64,000 nucleotides of DNA from Diploscapter coronatus (lineage: Eukaryota > Nematoda > Chromadorea > Rhabditida > Rhabditidae), in contig OZ038422.1 in assembly GCA_964036155.1 (NCBI GenBank), positions 33,875,201 through 33,939,200 of the forward strand, written 5' to 3'. Under the pieces are notes generated by a model. The model searched no databases and was not told where the DNA came from. It saw nothing but the letters and a program-made list of their open reading frames with translations. Below are positions 23,165-33,200 of this stretch, in pieces. The translations under genes and the position numbers were made by a program. Numbering within the stretch: position 1 is the first letter of the stretch; each line of letters starts with the position of its first letter.

Positions 23165-23982
23165 TCTGTCCTGACACGCAGAAAAACCGAGCTCTGAAAT
23201 TGCAAACGTCAGGCATCAACTTTTGGGAAATTCACGGAGTTCAGAAGATTGAATTTGAAAAATGCAATGCACGAATTTTTCTCCATTTCTAGCGACTTTT
23301 AGATTTTTCAAAACAGAAGTGGGTGAGCTTTCCAACTTCATGGCGTTTGAAAATCGTGAATTTTCCAGAAAACTGAAAAAGCATACGAAAGCTTCTTGCA
23401 AAGTTCATGCATTTCTTAAGCGAGGAATTTGGAAAATTCGCTCACTTTTCGTCTTTCCGAACTATTTCAGCTTCAAATCTAGTGGACTTTCCAAATTCAT
23501 GGTGTTTACAATTCGAATTTCTTATAAAAAAAATCTCGAGCAAATTGTAAAAAAGGTATAAGGAATTTCACGGAAAATACTTCCTCAAGAAAACGAAAAT
23601 AATGTGGAGAATCGAGAGGTAGAGACAGGTCTTGTGGCCGTTCTTCGCTGCGCACACTATTTCCTGAGTTACTCAAAATGGAGGAATTATTGACCGTGGA
23701 ATTTAGGAGAAAATCGGGAAAAATAGGCGAAAACAAAGCGGATGTTTGAAAGCCTCGGGCAACGCCAGCGCTGCGAATAAACGTGTAAATGTAGGTCGGA
23801 TGCAGCTCGAAGCATACCTGGCCAAACAAACACAAAGGGAAGTATTCTTGTGAGAAAGAAAGTTCTCTCCCCAAAAATTTAAGAAAATTCACCCACTTTG
23901 AAAACTCAATTTCGAAATTGGCGAATTTTCCGAATATTTGGTGGATGAACTTTCCAAAATGCTGAAAACGAAAATGGATATA

Positions 23983-24226
23983 GGTATGTGAACGGTTGGA
24001 GTAACCGATTTTGGAAAATTAAACAAAAAATCTATTAAATTTTTAAGAAATCACAAAAAATCATTATCGAAAAATATGCAGTGAACATTGAGATGAGCAA
24101 TGAAAAGTGAGATAGAGAAATGACACGTCAGAACAAGACTAAAGTGATAAAAAAATAAGTGAAGAAAAGGCACCTCGAAATAATAAATAAGCGAAATTTA
24201 GAGTATTTTTCACATATTATTGAAGA
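23983..24226. repeat. Left copy of 244 bp direct repeat
   Basis: Begins GGTATGTGAACGGTTGGAGT and is nearly identical to 25477-25732 in the same orientation. It differs by isolated substitutions and by a 14 bp gap where the right copy has a short local duplication (GATCACAAAGTGAT). Similarity fades after about 24226. The copies lie 1,494 bp apart and bracket the polymerase fragment and the retropepsin-like gene. Confidence 0.95.
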
Positions 24227-24242
24227 GGAGATTAAATATTTG

Positions 24243-24555
24243 ATCGAAACAAGACCTGAAAGACGATAAAGAGTTTGCGACACATTTTCATTTTAGCAAT
24301 TTCCCAAAAGAACATGATCTGTTTAATGAAAATAACAAGGATGTGATCGGCAAATTTAAAATTGAACAAGCTGAGAAGGTCATAACTGAACTTATTGCTT
24401 TGGCTCCAAAAAAGTACAACTTTCAAGTTTATGATCCGGCTGAAACGAAAGTTATGAAAGAAAAAAAAACCCCGAAATCAATTGAAACCAATAGCCAACA
24501 AGTAGCGATGTATTTATGCAGTACATTTAGGGCAGACAATTGCCAAGAGAAATAA
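24243..24555 (+). pseudogene. Fragment of protein-primed family B DNA polymerase
   Basis: An open stretch of about 100 codons begins just after a TGA, with no start context. It contains SNFPKEHDLFNENNKDVIGK, FKIEQAEKVITELIALAPKK and YNFQVYD, then KKTPKSI. This order (a D/S-N-YP-K-H segment, N-K-x-VIGKFK-E, an E-x-I-x-L-x-PK-x-Y run, a Lys-rich linker) is characteristic of the C-terminal part of protein-primed family B polymerases of Polinton/Maverick elements and related viruses. The last 20 or so residues look random. It starts directly after the left direct repeat and ends two bases from the stop of the opposite-strand retropepsin-like gene. It is a decayed relic, with catalytic motifs not included. 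The family is inferred from memory of its motifs. Confidence 0.6.
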
Positions 24556-24556
24556 C

Positions 24557-25256
24557 TTATTGCTTGATGAGCTTGAAGCGGTCCTTCTCCCAGTCCATAA
24601 CAACCGATAACTTCAGATAGCGCAAAGCCAACATGCCGAGAACGTTGGCGTCTTCGAAGTGGCCCTCGGGTTCCGGCGGAGAGACGTTGCACTCAATCTC
24701 GCTGTTCGGATCCTGAAAATGTAGGAAGTTAGTAAAGGAGTTCAAAAATTGACTCAAATAAACTAAAAATATTCCAAAACTAACCCCGATTGCAACTCGA
24801 AGGCGTCTGGGAAACGGATCATCTTTGCAGATGAGAGCCTCAATTGTCTCCTTGGCGAGGAAAGTCCAGTTGGAGCCGGTGTCCACGATGAACCAAACAT
24901 TGACGGTTGCGGCAGGCTTCCTGACATGACGACAAGGCAGGCAGACCATCAAGCGGTTGCTTTCACTGTAGATCACGCCATCAGCCGGGAAAGCCACCGA
25001 CGGAAACACGGTCGGACTCAAGTTCACGATTCCTTCTTGGTCGCCAAGCTGAAATTGTGGAAAATGAGCCTCCAGAAGTAGATAAAAATACTTACGTCCT
25101 TCAGACCTTGCTTGTCGATGTCGCGAAACATCATTTCATGCATATCCGGCGGAATGGCCAAGCGCTCGCACGGGTCATTCAACCACGAAGCCTGAAAAGA
25201 GGGGAAATTAGTGGAGAAATCGATGAAAAGTTATTTACCTTCCTGTCTTCGGTCAT
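24557..25256 (-). CDS. Retropepsin-like single-domain aspartyl protease gene
   Basis: Four exons: 25239-25256 (MTEDRK), about 25096-25191, about 24784-25049 and 24557-24713, with GT donors and consistent phases, coding about 177 residues. The core shows ATVNVWFIVDTGSNWTFLAK, with the catalytic DTGS after two hydrophobic strand residues. About 65 residues later comes DANVLGMLALRYLKLSVVMD, like the hydrophobic-hydrophobic-Gly strand and C-terminal helix of retropepsin folds. A single DTG and short length imply a homodimer, as in retroviral, DDI1 and ASPRV1 proteases. There is no gag, reverse transcriptase or integrase nearby. The spliced structure argues for a host gene rather than a live retroelement. 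It sits between two direct repeats and abuts a polymerase relic. The substrate is unknown. Confidence 0.75.
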
Positions 25257-25476
25257 TTTGATGTGAATGAGAGAAGCAGAACTGAAAATGAAACTGCGAA
25301 TAAAGCGCAATAAATAGGAAGCCACGCGAACGCGAGAAATTTGAATGCGAAAAACAGTTGTGAGCAGAAAAAAGCAAACATCCAAGTTCACAAAAATCAC
25401 TTCAAACTTAGACTTAAAGCCAAAATGGTAAGAAGGGGGTTTTTGGGTGAGTCGGAATGAGCACATATATATCATT

Positions 25477-25732
25477 GGTATGTGAACGGTTGGAGTAACC
25501 GATTTTGGAAAATTAAACAAAAAATCTATTAAATTTTTAAGAAATCACAAAAAATCATTATCGAAAAATATGCAGTGAACATTGAGATGAGCAACGAAAA
25601 GTGAGATAGAGAAATGACACGTCAGAACAAGACTAAAGTGATGATCACAAAGTGATAAAAAATAAGTGAAGAAAAGGCACCTCGAAATAATAAATAAGCG
25701 AAATTTTGAGTATTTTCCACAAATCATTGGAA
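25477..25732. repeat. Right copy of direct repeat
   Basis: Near-identical to 23983-24226 in the same orientation. It carries a 14 bp extra segment that looks like a local duplication of AAAGTGAT. It lies upstream of the retropepsin-like gene's start. Confidence 0.95.
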
Positions 25733-25883
25733 AGGAAATGGGAAAAAAGTATTCAACGCCAATAAATTTAAATTCTGAATACTTTCCTTCCGAAACATAG
25801 AAAAAAAATGAGAGAAAGTACTCGAAATAAATAAATTACGATTTCCTACTGATCTAATCTAGAAAAATGAGAAGTCAGATAAT

Positions 25884-27427
25884 TTAGAGTTCCGATTTCG
25901 TCAATTTGGGTCCAGTCTTCTTTTTCTTGGTCTTCAGATCGTGTTCTTTTTCCTTCTCCTTTCTTTTCTTCTGATCATCTTCATACGCTTTTCTGGCAAC
26001 TTCTTCTTTATTTTCTGTGGTGTCATACGGATTTTCGTATCTGAAAATATTTTTTTAGTTTAAGAAACAAAAAAAAACCTTGTTTTTATTTCTACTTTCA
26101 GACTTTTGAAATTTCGAACCGCATAAAACGAGCAGGTATTATTTCCGTCTCTCGATAAGATACTCTAGTTTTTCTATGCGATTAACAAAGGTTCGAAAGT
26201 TTTTGAAAATCTCTACTTTTAAAATATTCGCTTTTAAAACTTGCCCCTCTTCCCTGGGAATAATGAGGTGCTGTTGCGCCATCAAATGCACGACTTTCTT
26301 CGTGTCTTCATCCATCAGACCTGAAATTTTTTTTTTTTTTATTTTACAGAAATTTCGAAGAAAAAATAACTGTAAATGGTCGATTACTTGAGACGAAATA
26401 TATGCAACACAATTTTTATGCGCGGGAATTCGCGCGTTCTTCGCAGCAGACTTTGCGCTATTACATTATATCCCGAAGAAAAGTTTGACGACTATATTTG
26501 CATACGCAATGCACATTTCGCATATTCGAATCTGTGCACTATTTATTCTGTCTCAAGTTATCGGTCGTTGAAAATACCTGTATCTTTCGAGTATTCATAG
26601 GCCCAGATGATGACGGTCTTCAATTTCCTGTCTTTTTCCATTTTCTTCAAGAAGACTTTCGGAAAGTGCAGGGACAAATCGGAAAATAGTGCAGTGTTTT
26701 CGAGGACCTGAAATTTAAAAATACTACGAAAAAATAATATTTTATGAACTAAAAAATGAGTTTTTGACGCTATTTTTTTTACAAACATTGATCATTTAGA
26801 ATCAAGGTAAAAACTAAGTGGAAAAACCTTAGAAATGGCATCCTTGAGAGTTTCAGAATCATGTGGGAATGGCGCAGAAGCGGGATGGCCAATTCGCTCG
26901 ATAACTGAGCGAGTTTCCGTCAAAATGTTCCGAATGTTCACGATTATCTGAAAACGTAGACCTTTTTGGAGAAAAATTAAACTAATTTCATATCAAGGTT
27001 TTTTTTTAAAAAGAAAATCACTTTTTGAAAAAATGTTCTGAAATAAAGTTAAATTTTTAAATCTCACCTCTTCAAGAAATCCCCTCCTCTTGTCGATATC
27101 GATGCCCTTCGCCGAATTGACTGCGATTTGATGTTGGCGTCGACTGGCTTTGAACAGGCCAGTGTCTAAAATTTGAAAATTTACCTTGATTTTCTATCAA
27201 GTTAAATTTAATTTTTTTCCTCAAAAATAAATTTTTAAAAAATCACAAATTTTGGCATGATCGATCTGGGTCTGTTTGGGGTCGACTTTGTGGGCCTCGA
27301 GTTGTTCGTGTTCCTGCTTATGGACGTCCTTCTTCTCGCCAGCGTGCACCTCTTCATGATCAATTTTACAAAAGCTGCTTTGCACCAGAAGGTGAAGAAC
27401 AAGCCATAATTTCATTTTTCTGAACAT
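25884..27427 (-). CDS. CCDC134 homologue, ER-retained secretory protein
   Basis: CCDC134 is a soluble ER-resident protein that in vertebrates regulates secretory client proteins and MAPK signalling. The first exon (about 27249-27427) encodes a signal peptide (MKLWLVLHLLVQSSFCK) and a charged His/Glu-rich segment. Later exons contain FKASRRQHQIAVNSAKGIDI, VNIRNILTETRSVIERIGHP, ENTALFSDLSLHFPKVFLKK with VIIWAYEYSKDT, and MAQQHLIIPREE. The last exon, 25884-26040, gives ENPYDTTENKEEVARKAYED, then a Lys/Glu-rich tail ending LTKSEL. The order ENTA-F-D--L-FP, the N-P-F/Y segment and the basic tail ending -SEL match human CCDC134, which ends QSEL. The KSEL end is an ER-retrieval-like signal. The start could also be the second Met at 27415. 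Confidence 0.88.
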
Positions 27428-28694
27428 TTTAAGAATTAAAACTAAAAGTAGGCTGAGCAGGTTTTTCGTCCTGACCAGGGGTGTATGGAATTTTTTATGC
27501 GTAAATTAGCTTGACATTGAAAAAGTGTCAAAAAGAATGGATGTACCCTTAAAAATAATAAAACTTGGTGAAAATGGAAAAAAGTGTTTGAATAGCCAAT
27601 GTTTACATTGCAATTTAGCCAGTGCAAACTGCGTAAAGGGAGGACGTTTTGACCGTTAGAGAGAAAAGTGTCGACCCTTTTCAAAGAACTAGGGAAAATA
27701 ATGATGGCCGAAGAATAAAAAATGACTGAAAGTTTGATGCAAAAGTAAGCGATGAAGTCAACCAATTTCAAAGATAAGAACAAATCGTTCTCCTTCTCCT
27801 TCTTCAAAATAAGTCTTAAAATGTTGAATACATCATCTCTGAACATTTTCAGAATCATAGACAAATTTTTCTTCTTCCCTAAAATAATTGTAAAACAACA
27901 TATTATTTTAGAATCTTTGAACATTTCCAAAAAAGGCAAAGTCCTGTGACGATAGATCGCTAAATCATCTTTTTCATAGCTTTTTGGCGTTGCGCTGAAC
28001 TCCCCGAGGGAGCCCCCGACATATTCAGCATCAGCCCGATTTCGGCCTTATCTCCATCCCATTCCACGCCCACAGCTGATATTACCCCCGAATCACGATT
28101 TGTCTTGTTCCATTTTTTATGCCAACCTCCAACTTGGTCCCTTTCTCTTCTAGTTGAGGATCATTCCTTCTTGTTTATGCGCGTATTTCCAAATAGTTTT
28201 GGGAAGCCCGCCTCTTTTGAGGCTAACTAGTACTTGTTAAGAAAGAAGTAGGTCAAATTTCTTAATGGGTGATTGGTTAACTTTCCAAGAAGCTATTTTG
28301 TGCATATATTTTTTTAGGTATCTTGGAAAATACTCATTTTTGAAGCGGAATAAAAGAATCAAATTTATTAGGAAAAGGGAAAAACGAGTGAGCCTTTCAA
28401 GTAGCCGTGTTGTTTGTCAACGTGTTTTTGGACATCTTAATCCCAGTTTATCCCAGGCGTTTTCTATCCTCCTCCATTCGAGCAGCAGCAGCAGCAGCAA
28501 TTCATTCATATTTAATTCCCCCATTCTGTACTCCATTTTTGCGATTTTCTCTCCCATTCTAATACTGACCCGCAGTAAAAGTAACATATTTTCTAGCGCT
28601 CTATTTTCTAAGTAAATCAACTTTAATCCAAAAGTATTTTTTTTTTCAGATAGGTAGAGGCTAGAAAATTTTTCCAGGAACATTACTTTTAAAA
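27428..28694. other. Divergent intergenic region
   Basis: About 1.3 kb between the CCDC134 start (minus) and the next plus-strand gene. A GC-richer island lies at 27985-28140. A CAG trinucleotide run of six units sits at about 28482-28499. A TTTTTTTTTCAG at about 28639-28650 is a good trans-splice acceptor for the ATG at 28695. No gene was recognised. Confidence 0.5.
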
Positions 28695-31600
28695 ATGGAC
28701 CAACGGACCGTCGAGCGGAGACTACGAAGAAACATGCACCGTTCACACTCAGCTTTTGCTCAGGTTAGTTTAAATTGAGTGTAGAAAATTTAGAGAACAA
28801 ATACAATACCCTAGTCTATTCAAAATTTTCAAAGTTGAAATATCGAACTACTTGGATAGGAAGAAAAATTCGGAATATTTATCCCTTCAAAACATTAGCT
28901 CTACTTTACTTACTGCAAGATTTAACCCTGGATACCAGGCACCTCCAAGTTCTCTGAACCTTTTCAATTACTCAATCTTCCCGTTCTAGATAACGAGTTT
29001 TTTCAATCTTTCTAGTTTCTCTTCTACGTCTTCTTCATTTCTTCGATTTTCTACTCTCCACTCTCTAAATTTTGCATCCTCCAGCCTTGTGCTTCATTTC
29101 CTCTGGGAGACTCTCTCCTCTCTGCCAGACTTCTCAACTTCACCTACAACCAACTTTATGGCAAATGCCCCATTCATTCAATCAAGGCTTGATTTATCGA
29201 GATTAGAGCCAAGAGCTTTAATTTCTTCCATTTGACCAATAAAAACTTCACAAAATCATAAAAGTTGTTTGGATTCGGCTTTTTATGAGCTTTCTAATGA
29301 TGGTCGGGAAATTTGCGACTTCAGAAAAGAAATATCTTCTTCATTTTCGACATAACTTGTCAGCTTAATATTTTCAAGTTAGCTACCTAGCTTATATTTT
29401 TCCAGCCTTACGATTTTCATTTTTGACCTTTGAATGAAGCTGAATTTTGATCATAGAGCTCACTATTGCCAAATTTTCTAGAAAACACACAGCTTTTTAG
29501 AATTTTGTGACTCTGAATCATATGTCTTTGCGTTTGACGAAATGTTTGATGCATGAAAGATGCGTGAAGCACTTAGCAGAATGACTGAAATGAGGCAGGC
29601 AAAAATTTGGACAATTCCGCTGACAATCCATCATGCCCCTTATTCTTTGTTGAAGGATAGAATAGGAGAACTGTCTGATACAATTCCAAAGTCGATGAAT
29701 TTGCGAATGGTCTATCAGAGCTCTGCAGAATTTTTGAAGTTGAGCATCTGATGCGAGAAAGGGTGTGGGTGAGTGTGGAGGCATAGAGCAAAAGACGGGC
29801 AAATTTGAAAGATGCCCAGCGGTGCGTGCCAAATTTAGGCTTTCTTTAGAACTTTTCATCCTTCTTTCCATTCATTTCTATTTCCAAGTCATCTCGAAAT
29901 AAGTCCAAGTTTTTTTTTCTAGCATTGAGAAATTTGCATTTGTCATATAGCATCGTTTTGAATATATTTACATGTGAGATGAAATGATCTCTGGGAAAGA
30001 AAAAATCATAACATTTTGACTATGTGGCTGCAAAATTGTCACGTGGTGGTGAACTAAATCACCAACACATCTTGCTTATCGATAATTTTTCTATCTCCCT
30101 ACAAAAAATGATCACATCTGGAAAATTTCCCCTGAAAACCCTATGATTTCTTTATTTTTCCCGACCAATTCAAAATTTCGGTCTTTCCGTCGTTTTGAGC
30201 AAAACTCCCCAGAGCCAAATCGCTGGACCAATTACCGCTGTGCCACAACAAGGCTCTTTGCAGAAAGAAAGAGCTATGATTTGTTTGGAATTTTGGTGGA
30301 CAAGGCAAAATGGGGGAGTGGCTTGACAATTTTCCCAAGAAACTGGAGTTTTGGTGACTGAACAACTTTTTTCTTCCATATCCCTTCTCCGTATTGAAGA
30401 ATAGGAAAAATAAAACCATCTGGCATAGTTCAAACAACATTTTTATTTGCGTGCAGTTACCAAAATCATTTTCTCTAAAGGTAAGAGGCCTAATTGCAGT
30501 CAAGGATTCAAAAGCCGCCCCTGCAAATTTCGCTTCATATTCAAGAATAGAATGAAAATACCGTTTGAAATAATTAACCTCAATTTTTACTATTTTGCAG
30601 TCATCACCACTTTTTGTTGCCTTTTAAATTCTTCATTTTCCATTTTCCTATTTCCTTCGCTCAAAAATCATAGGCTTCAAAACTCAGTCATCAAGATTTT
30701 CTCTTTTCAGCAAATATCCCATTTCATTATGGCTCTTCCAAATTTAGCTGGCTTTTTCATTTTTCATATCCTCTCGAGTTTTTGCAAGTTTTCGCTTTCA
30801 CGCGCTGAAATCTACGATTCTTTTGAAACTAGGAAAAATTCGTTCCTTATTCGGGGAAAACAGCGCCGATTGTGAGACAACGCAAAACTAAGATGTTCCG
30901 TCATTTCTGCTCATATGCTCTCAGAATCATAGAACCACGGAATTCTGCTCGAAGTGATCACAGAGCAAACGTCTCCACTTTTCAGTTTTCCAGTTCCTTT
31001 GTCATTTCGCCACATCCCCAGGTGGCAGTCGTCCAGATTTTCAATCCAGATATCCCAGATCTCGACCTTTTTATATTCTCCATTGCCCTCGAGATGAGCC
31101 TTTCATATGCACTCTCTGCGTCTATAACCTGCAAGACGTACGTATCGAAACTAGAAGGGAATAAGAGGGAGCAGGAAGCAAAAACGAGCAGGCACATAGC
31201 TAAGATTCGCGGGTATTCCTCCTTTTTTGCAAGGGTTCATCTCGGAGACAACGGAGAGTAGCTTCTTTCTTTCCAGACATAATATCGAAATTTTGAAAAT
31301 TCAGTTAGGTCCATTGTAGAAATAAGAAGAAATCGCATAGAAATCTTTCTTATAGAAAAAAGCCCATAAAAATTAGCATATTCTCGAAATCTTCAAAATT
31401 CAGCCAGATAAATTTTTCCTTGAAAAGGACGAATAGCATATAGAATTTCTAGAGGAGCCAAATCCATAAAATTAGCATATTCTCGAAAATTTACAATTCG
31501 AACTAACCTGAAAACTTGAAATCTTTTTCAGCTTCAAAAAGTGCCTTCGATGGCGTCTTCTGGCAGCGGATTCGTGACGCGGGGCTTCGGCACCGCGAGG

Positions 31601-32124
31601 CTCACTCCAGGCAGAAGTGGCAGAAATGGGGTCGAGCAGCCTGAGCCTATGATCGGTAATTTTCAACATTTTTAAAATTTGAACAAACGTTGGGACGTTT
31701 TCACCGCAAATATTTTCCTTGCGCGGGATGAACTATTCCCCGTCAGCCTTGCAATTACTACCCTTAATAATGGGACGAGAGATGATGGCTGAATTTTTGC
31801 GGGGAAAACGTTCCAAGTCGGAATTTGAATGGAAGCTTGAAATTTTAGCAATTGCACTATCTGATATGGAATATCTGATGAAATCTGCTAGGTCGGGCAA
31901 GAACAGTAGCAGGTATGAATTTTAAAATTCGAATATTTTTGAATCGTCAATTCTTGAAGAAGCGTAATTAAAAGATGGCATTTCTTAAAAGCTCAGGATG
32001 ATTTTTAGGAATTTTGTACGTTTTTTAGTTTTGAAGAAATTAGCATTATTTAACCTTTTCAGGTATGAAAGAGGAGAGCGCCAACCGGGTTGCACTTGCT
32101 GCTGTCATATCGCAGCGGCAGTGA
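28695..32124 (+). CDS. Basic Ser/Gly-rich exons upstream of MSP gene, unclear
   Basis: The ATG at 28695 opens an exon to about 28769 (MDQRTVERRLRRNMHRSHSA) with a GTTAG donor. A second exon at about 31535-31655 (VPSMASSGSGFVTRGFGTAR, then GRSGRNGVEQPEPMI) follows a long intron. It splices in phase to 32063, giving GMKEESANRVALAAVISQRQ and a TGA at 32122-32124. That last exon overlaps the MSP-domain open frame in a different frame. Either this is a separate short protein of about 85 residues, or it is the N-terminal part of the MSP gene with a one-base difference before 32122. No domain was recognised. The intron holds family D and H repeats. Confidence 0.45.
31086..31249. mobile_element. MITE family D, copy 1
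   Basis: Begins CCCTCGAGATGAGCCTTT and ends CAAGGGTTCATCTCGGAGAC, which are imperfect inverted ends. The internal motif ACTCTCTGCGTCTATAACCT is shared with the shorter copy at 50161-50279. It sits in an intron. Non-coding. Confidence 0.85.
31690..31816. mobile_element. MITE-like element (family H)
   Basis: Left end TTGGGACGTTTTCACCGCAA; the complement of the right end reads TTGGAACGTTTTCCCCGCAA. That is about 24 bp of inverted repeat with three mismatches. The intervening open frame (GMNYSPSALQLLPLIMG) is probably fortuitous. A short related end (CGTTGGGACGTTTGAC) occurs at about 51965. Confidence 0.65.
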
Positions 32125-32129
32125 CGGTA

Positions 32130-32845
32130 ATGCCGAGGTCCGCAACGTTCACTCCACAGGGCGGCCTGAGCACCCACACGCTCATGAACACATCTGAAAG
32201 TAAGGAAAATTCGAATTTATACAAATTTGAACATTTTCTTCACTGCTAATTTTTAGAATTGTTTTTTTTTGTTAAAAAAATTAATTTCATCGATGAAGTA
32301 GATTTTAAAAAATTGATAGATTTTGTATTTACAAAGAAATCTTTAAAGATTAAAAATAATTACTTTAGCCCGAATAGCCGTAAAAATTACCTGCTCCGAT
32401 AACACGTTGTACAGAGTGACTCCAGTCTACGCGACCGTTGAGCCGGGACAATCACTTCCGTTGCATGTAAGCTTCGATCAGACTTCTCAAAACGTGACTT
32501 GCTAAAAAAATACTATAACTTATCGAGGGAGAAAAAGAAGATATGCTCTTTTCCTCTCTCAATATATCATACTATTTTTGCGGGGCGAGTTTTGAGAAGT
32601 CGGGATTGATTTTCTGAAATCAGGAAAATTCGAATATTTAGATCGCCCGAGTCAAGAATGATCTGTGCAAGAAAGACCGACTTTGCGTCAATATGGTGGA
32701 AGCTGAAGGATCGAAGGAAGCTAGAGAGGCTTTCAAGGTAAATTTTTTTACTTGAGAAAACAATTAGTATACATTTTTTTAGAAATGCATAACCCGACCT
32801 GCCACCATAAATCTATGTCTCGAATGTAAAGATGACAACAAATGA
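32130..32845 (+). CDS. MSP-domain protein (small sperm/SSP type)
   Basis: The MSP domain is an Ig-like fold that in nematode sperm builds the motility cytoskeleton; small one-domain relatives (SSP/MSD) of about 108 residues exist. Four exons from the ATG at 32130 give about 107 residues. They contain PRSATFTPQGGLSTHTLMNT, RIAVKITCSDNTLYRVTPVY, ATVEPGQSLPLH, then ARVKNDLCKKDRLCVNMVEA, GSKEAREAFK and a short Cys-containing end (CITRPATINLCLECKDDNK). The GG.S.HTL.N, .R.AVK and YRV.PVY.. motifs are diagnostic. Cysteines are more numerous than usual. The true 5' end is uncertain: the frame is open upstream (ERQPGCTCCCHIAAAVTV), but no in-phase splice to the upstream exons was found. MSP identity is firm. 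Confidence 0.85.
32481..32601. mobile_element. MITE family E, copy 1 (divergent)
   Basis: Lies in an MSP-gene intron. Ends are GACTTCTCAAAACGTGACTT and the complement of GGGGCGAGTTTTGAGAAGTC. The core AAAGAAGATATGCTCTTTTC is nearly the same as the core of the copy at 63727-63866, so they belong to one family although the terminal sequences differ. Confidence 0.75.
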
Positions 32846-33200
32846 AAATCACTCTATCATCTGCAAACAATCAGAAACGTTATTCTTTCAACTTTCCTAA
32901 CTCATGTGAATAAATCTGTACAAACTATTGAATCTTGAGAATTTCGAAATTATCCTAGAAAAATGCAATATTTTGTTCAAACTACAGTATACCATTTTTA
33001 TTTTTCAGATTACATTGAATTTTTGCATGAACAGTTGTTTTATTGTTTGATCGTCTAGATTGAACTTGTGGACCCGCTTGAGGATTTTTGAGTGTAAAAC
33101 GAGGAAAATTGTGCAAGATATTTGATTTTTTGGAAGGGAAGATCTGGGGCAGATTGGGGTTGAGTAATTATTGCATAAGCCTCAAAATGGGGGAAATAGT

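Noticed and set aside
23983..25732. Calling the direct repeats true LTRs of a retrotransposon
   Set aside because: No TG/CA termini, primer-binding site, polypurine tract, gag, reverse transcriptase or integrase could be seen, and the enclosed gene is spliced.
28482..28499. CAG run as a polyglutamine-coding exon
   Set aside because: In the open frame it reads as serine, in sequence with no coding neighbours; it is treated as a simple repeat.
31719..31925. Open frame GMNYSPSALQLL as an exon of the MSP-region gene
   Set aside because: It starts inside an inverted-repeat element and lacks any upstream acceptor, although its end would splice in frame to the MSP exon.
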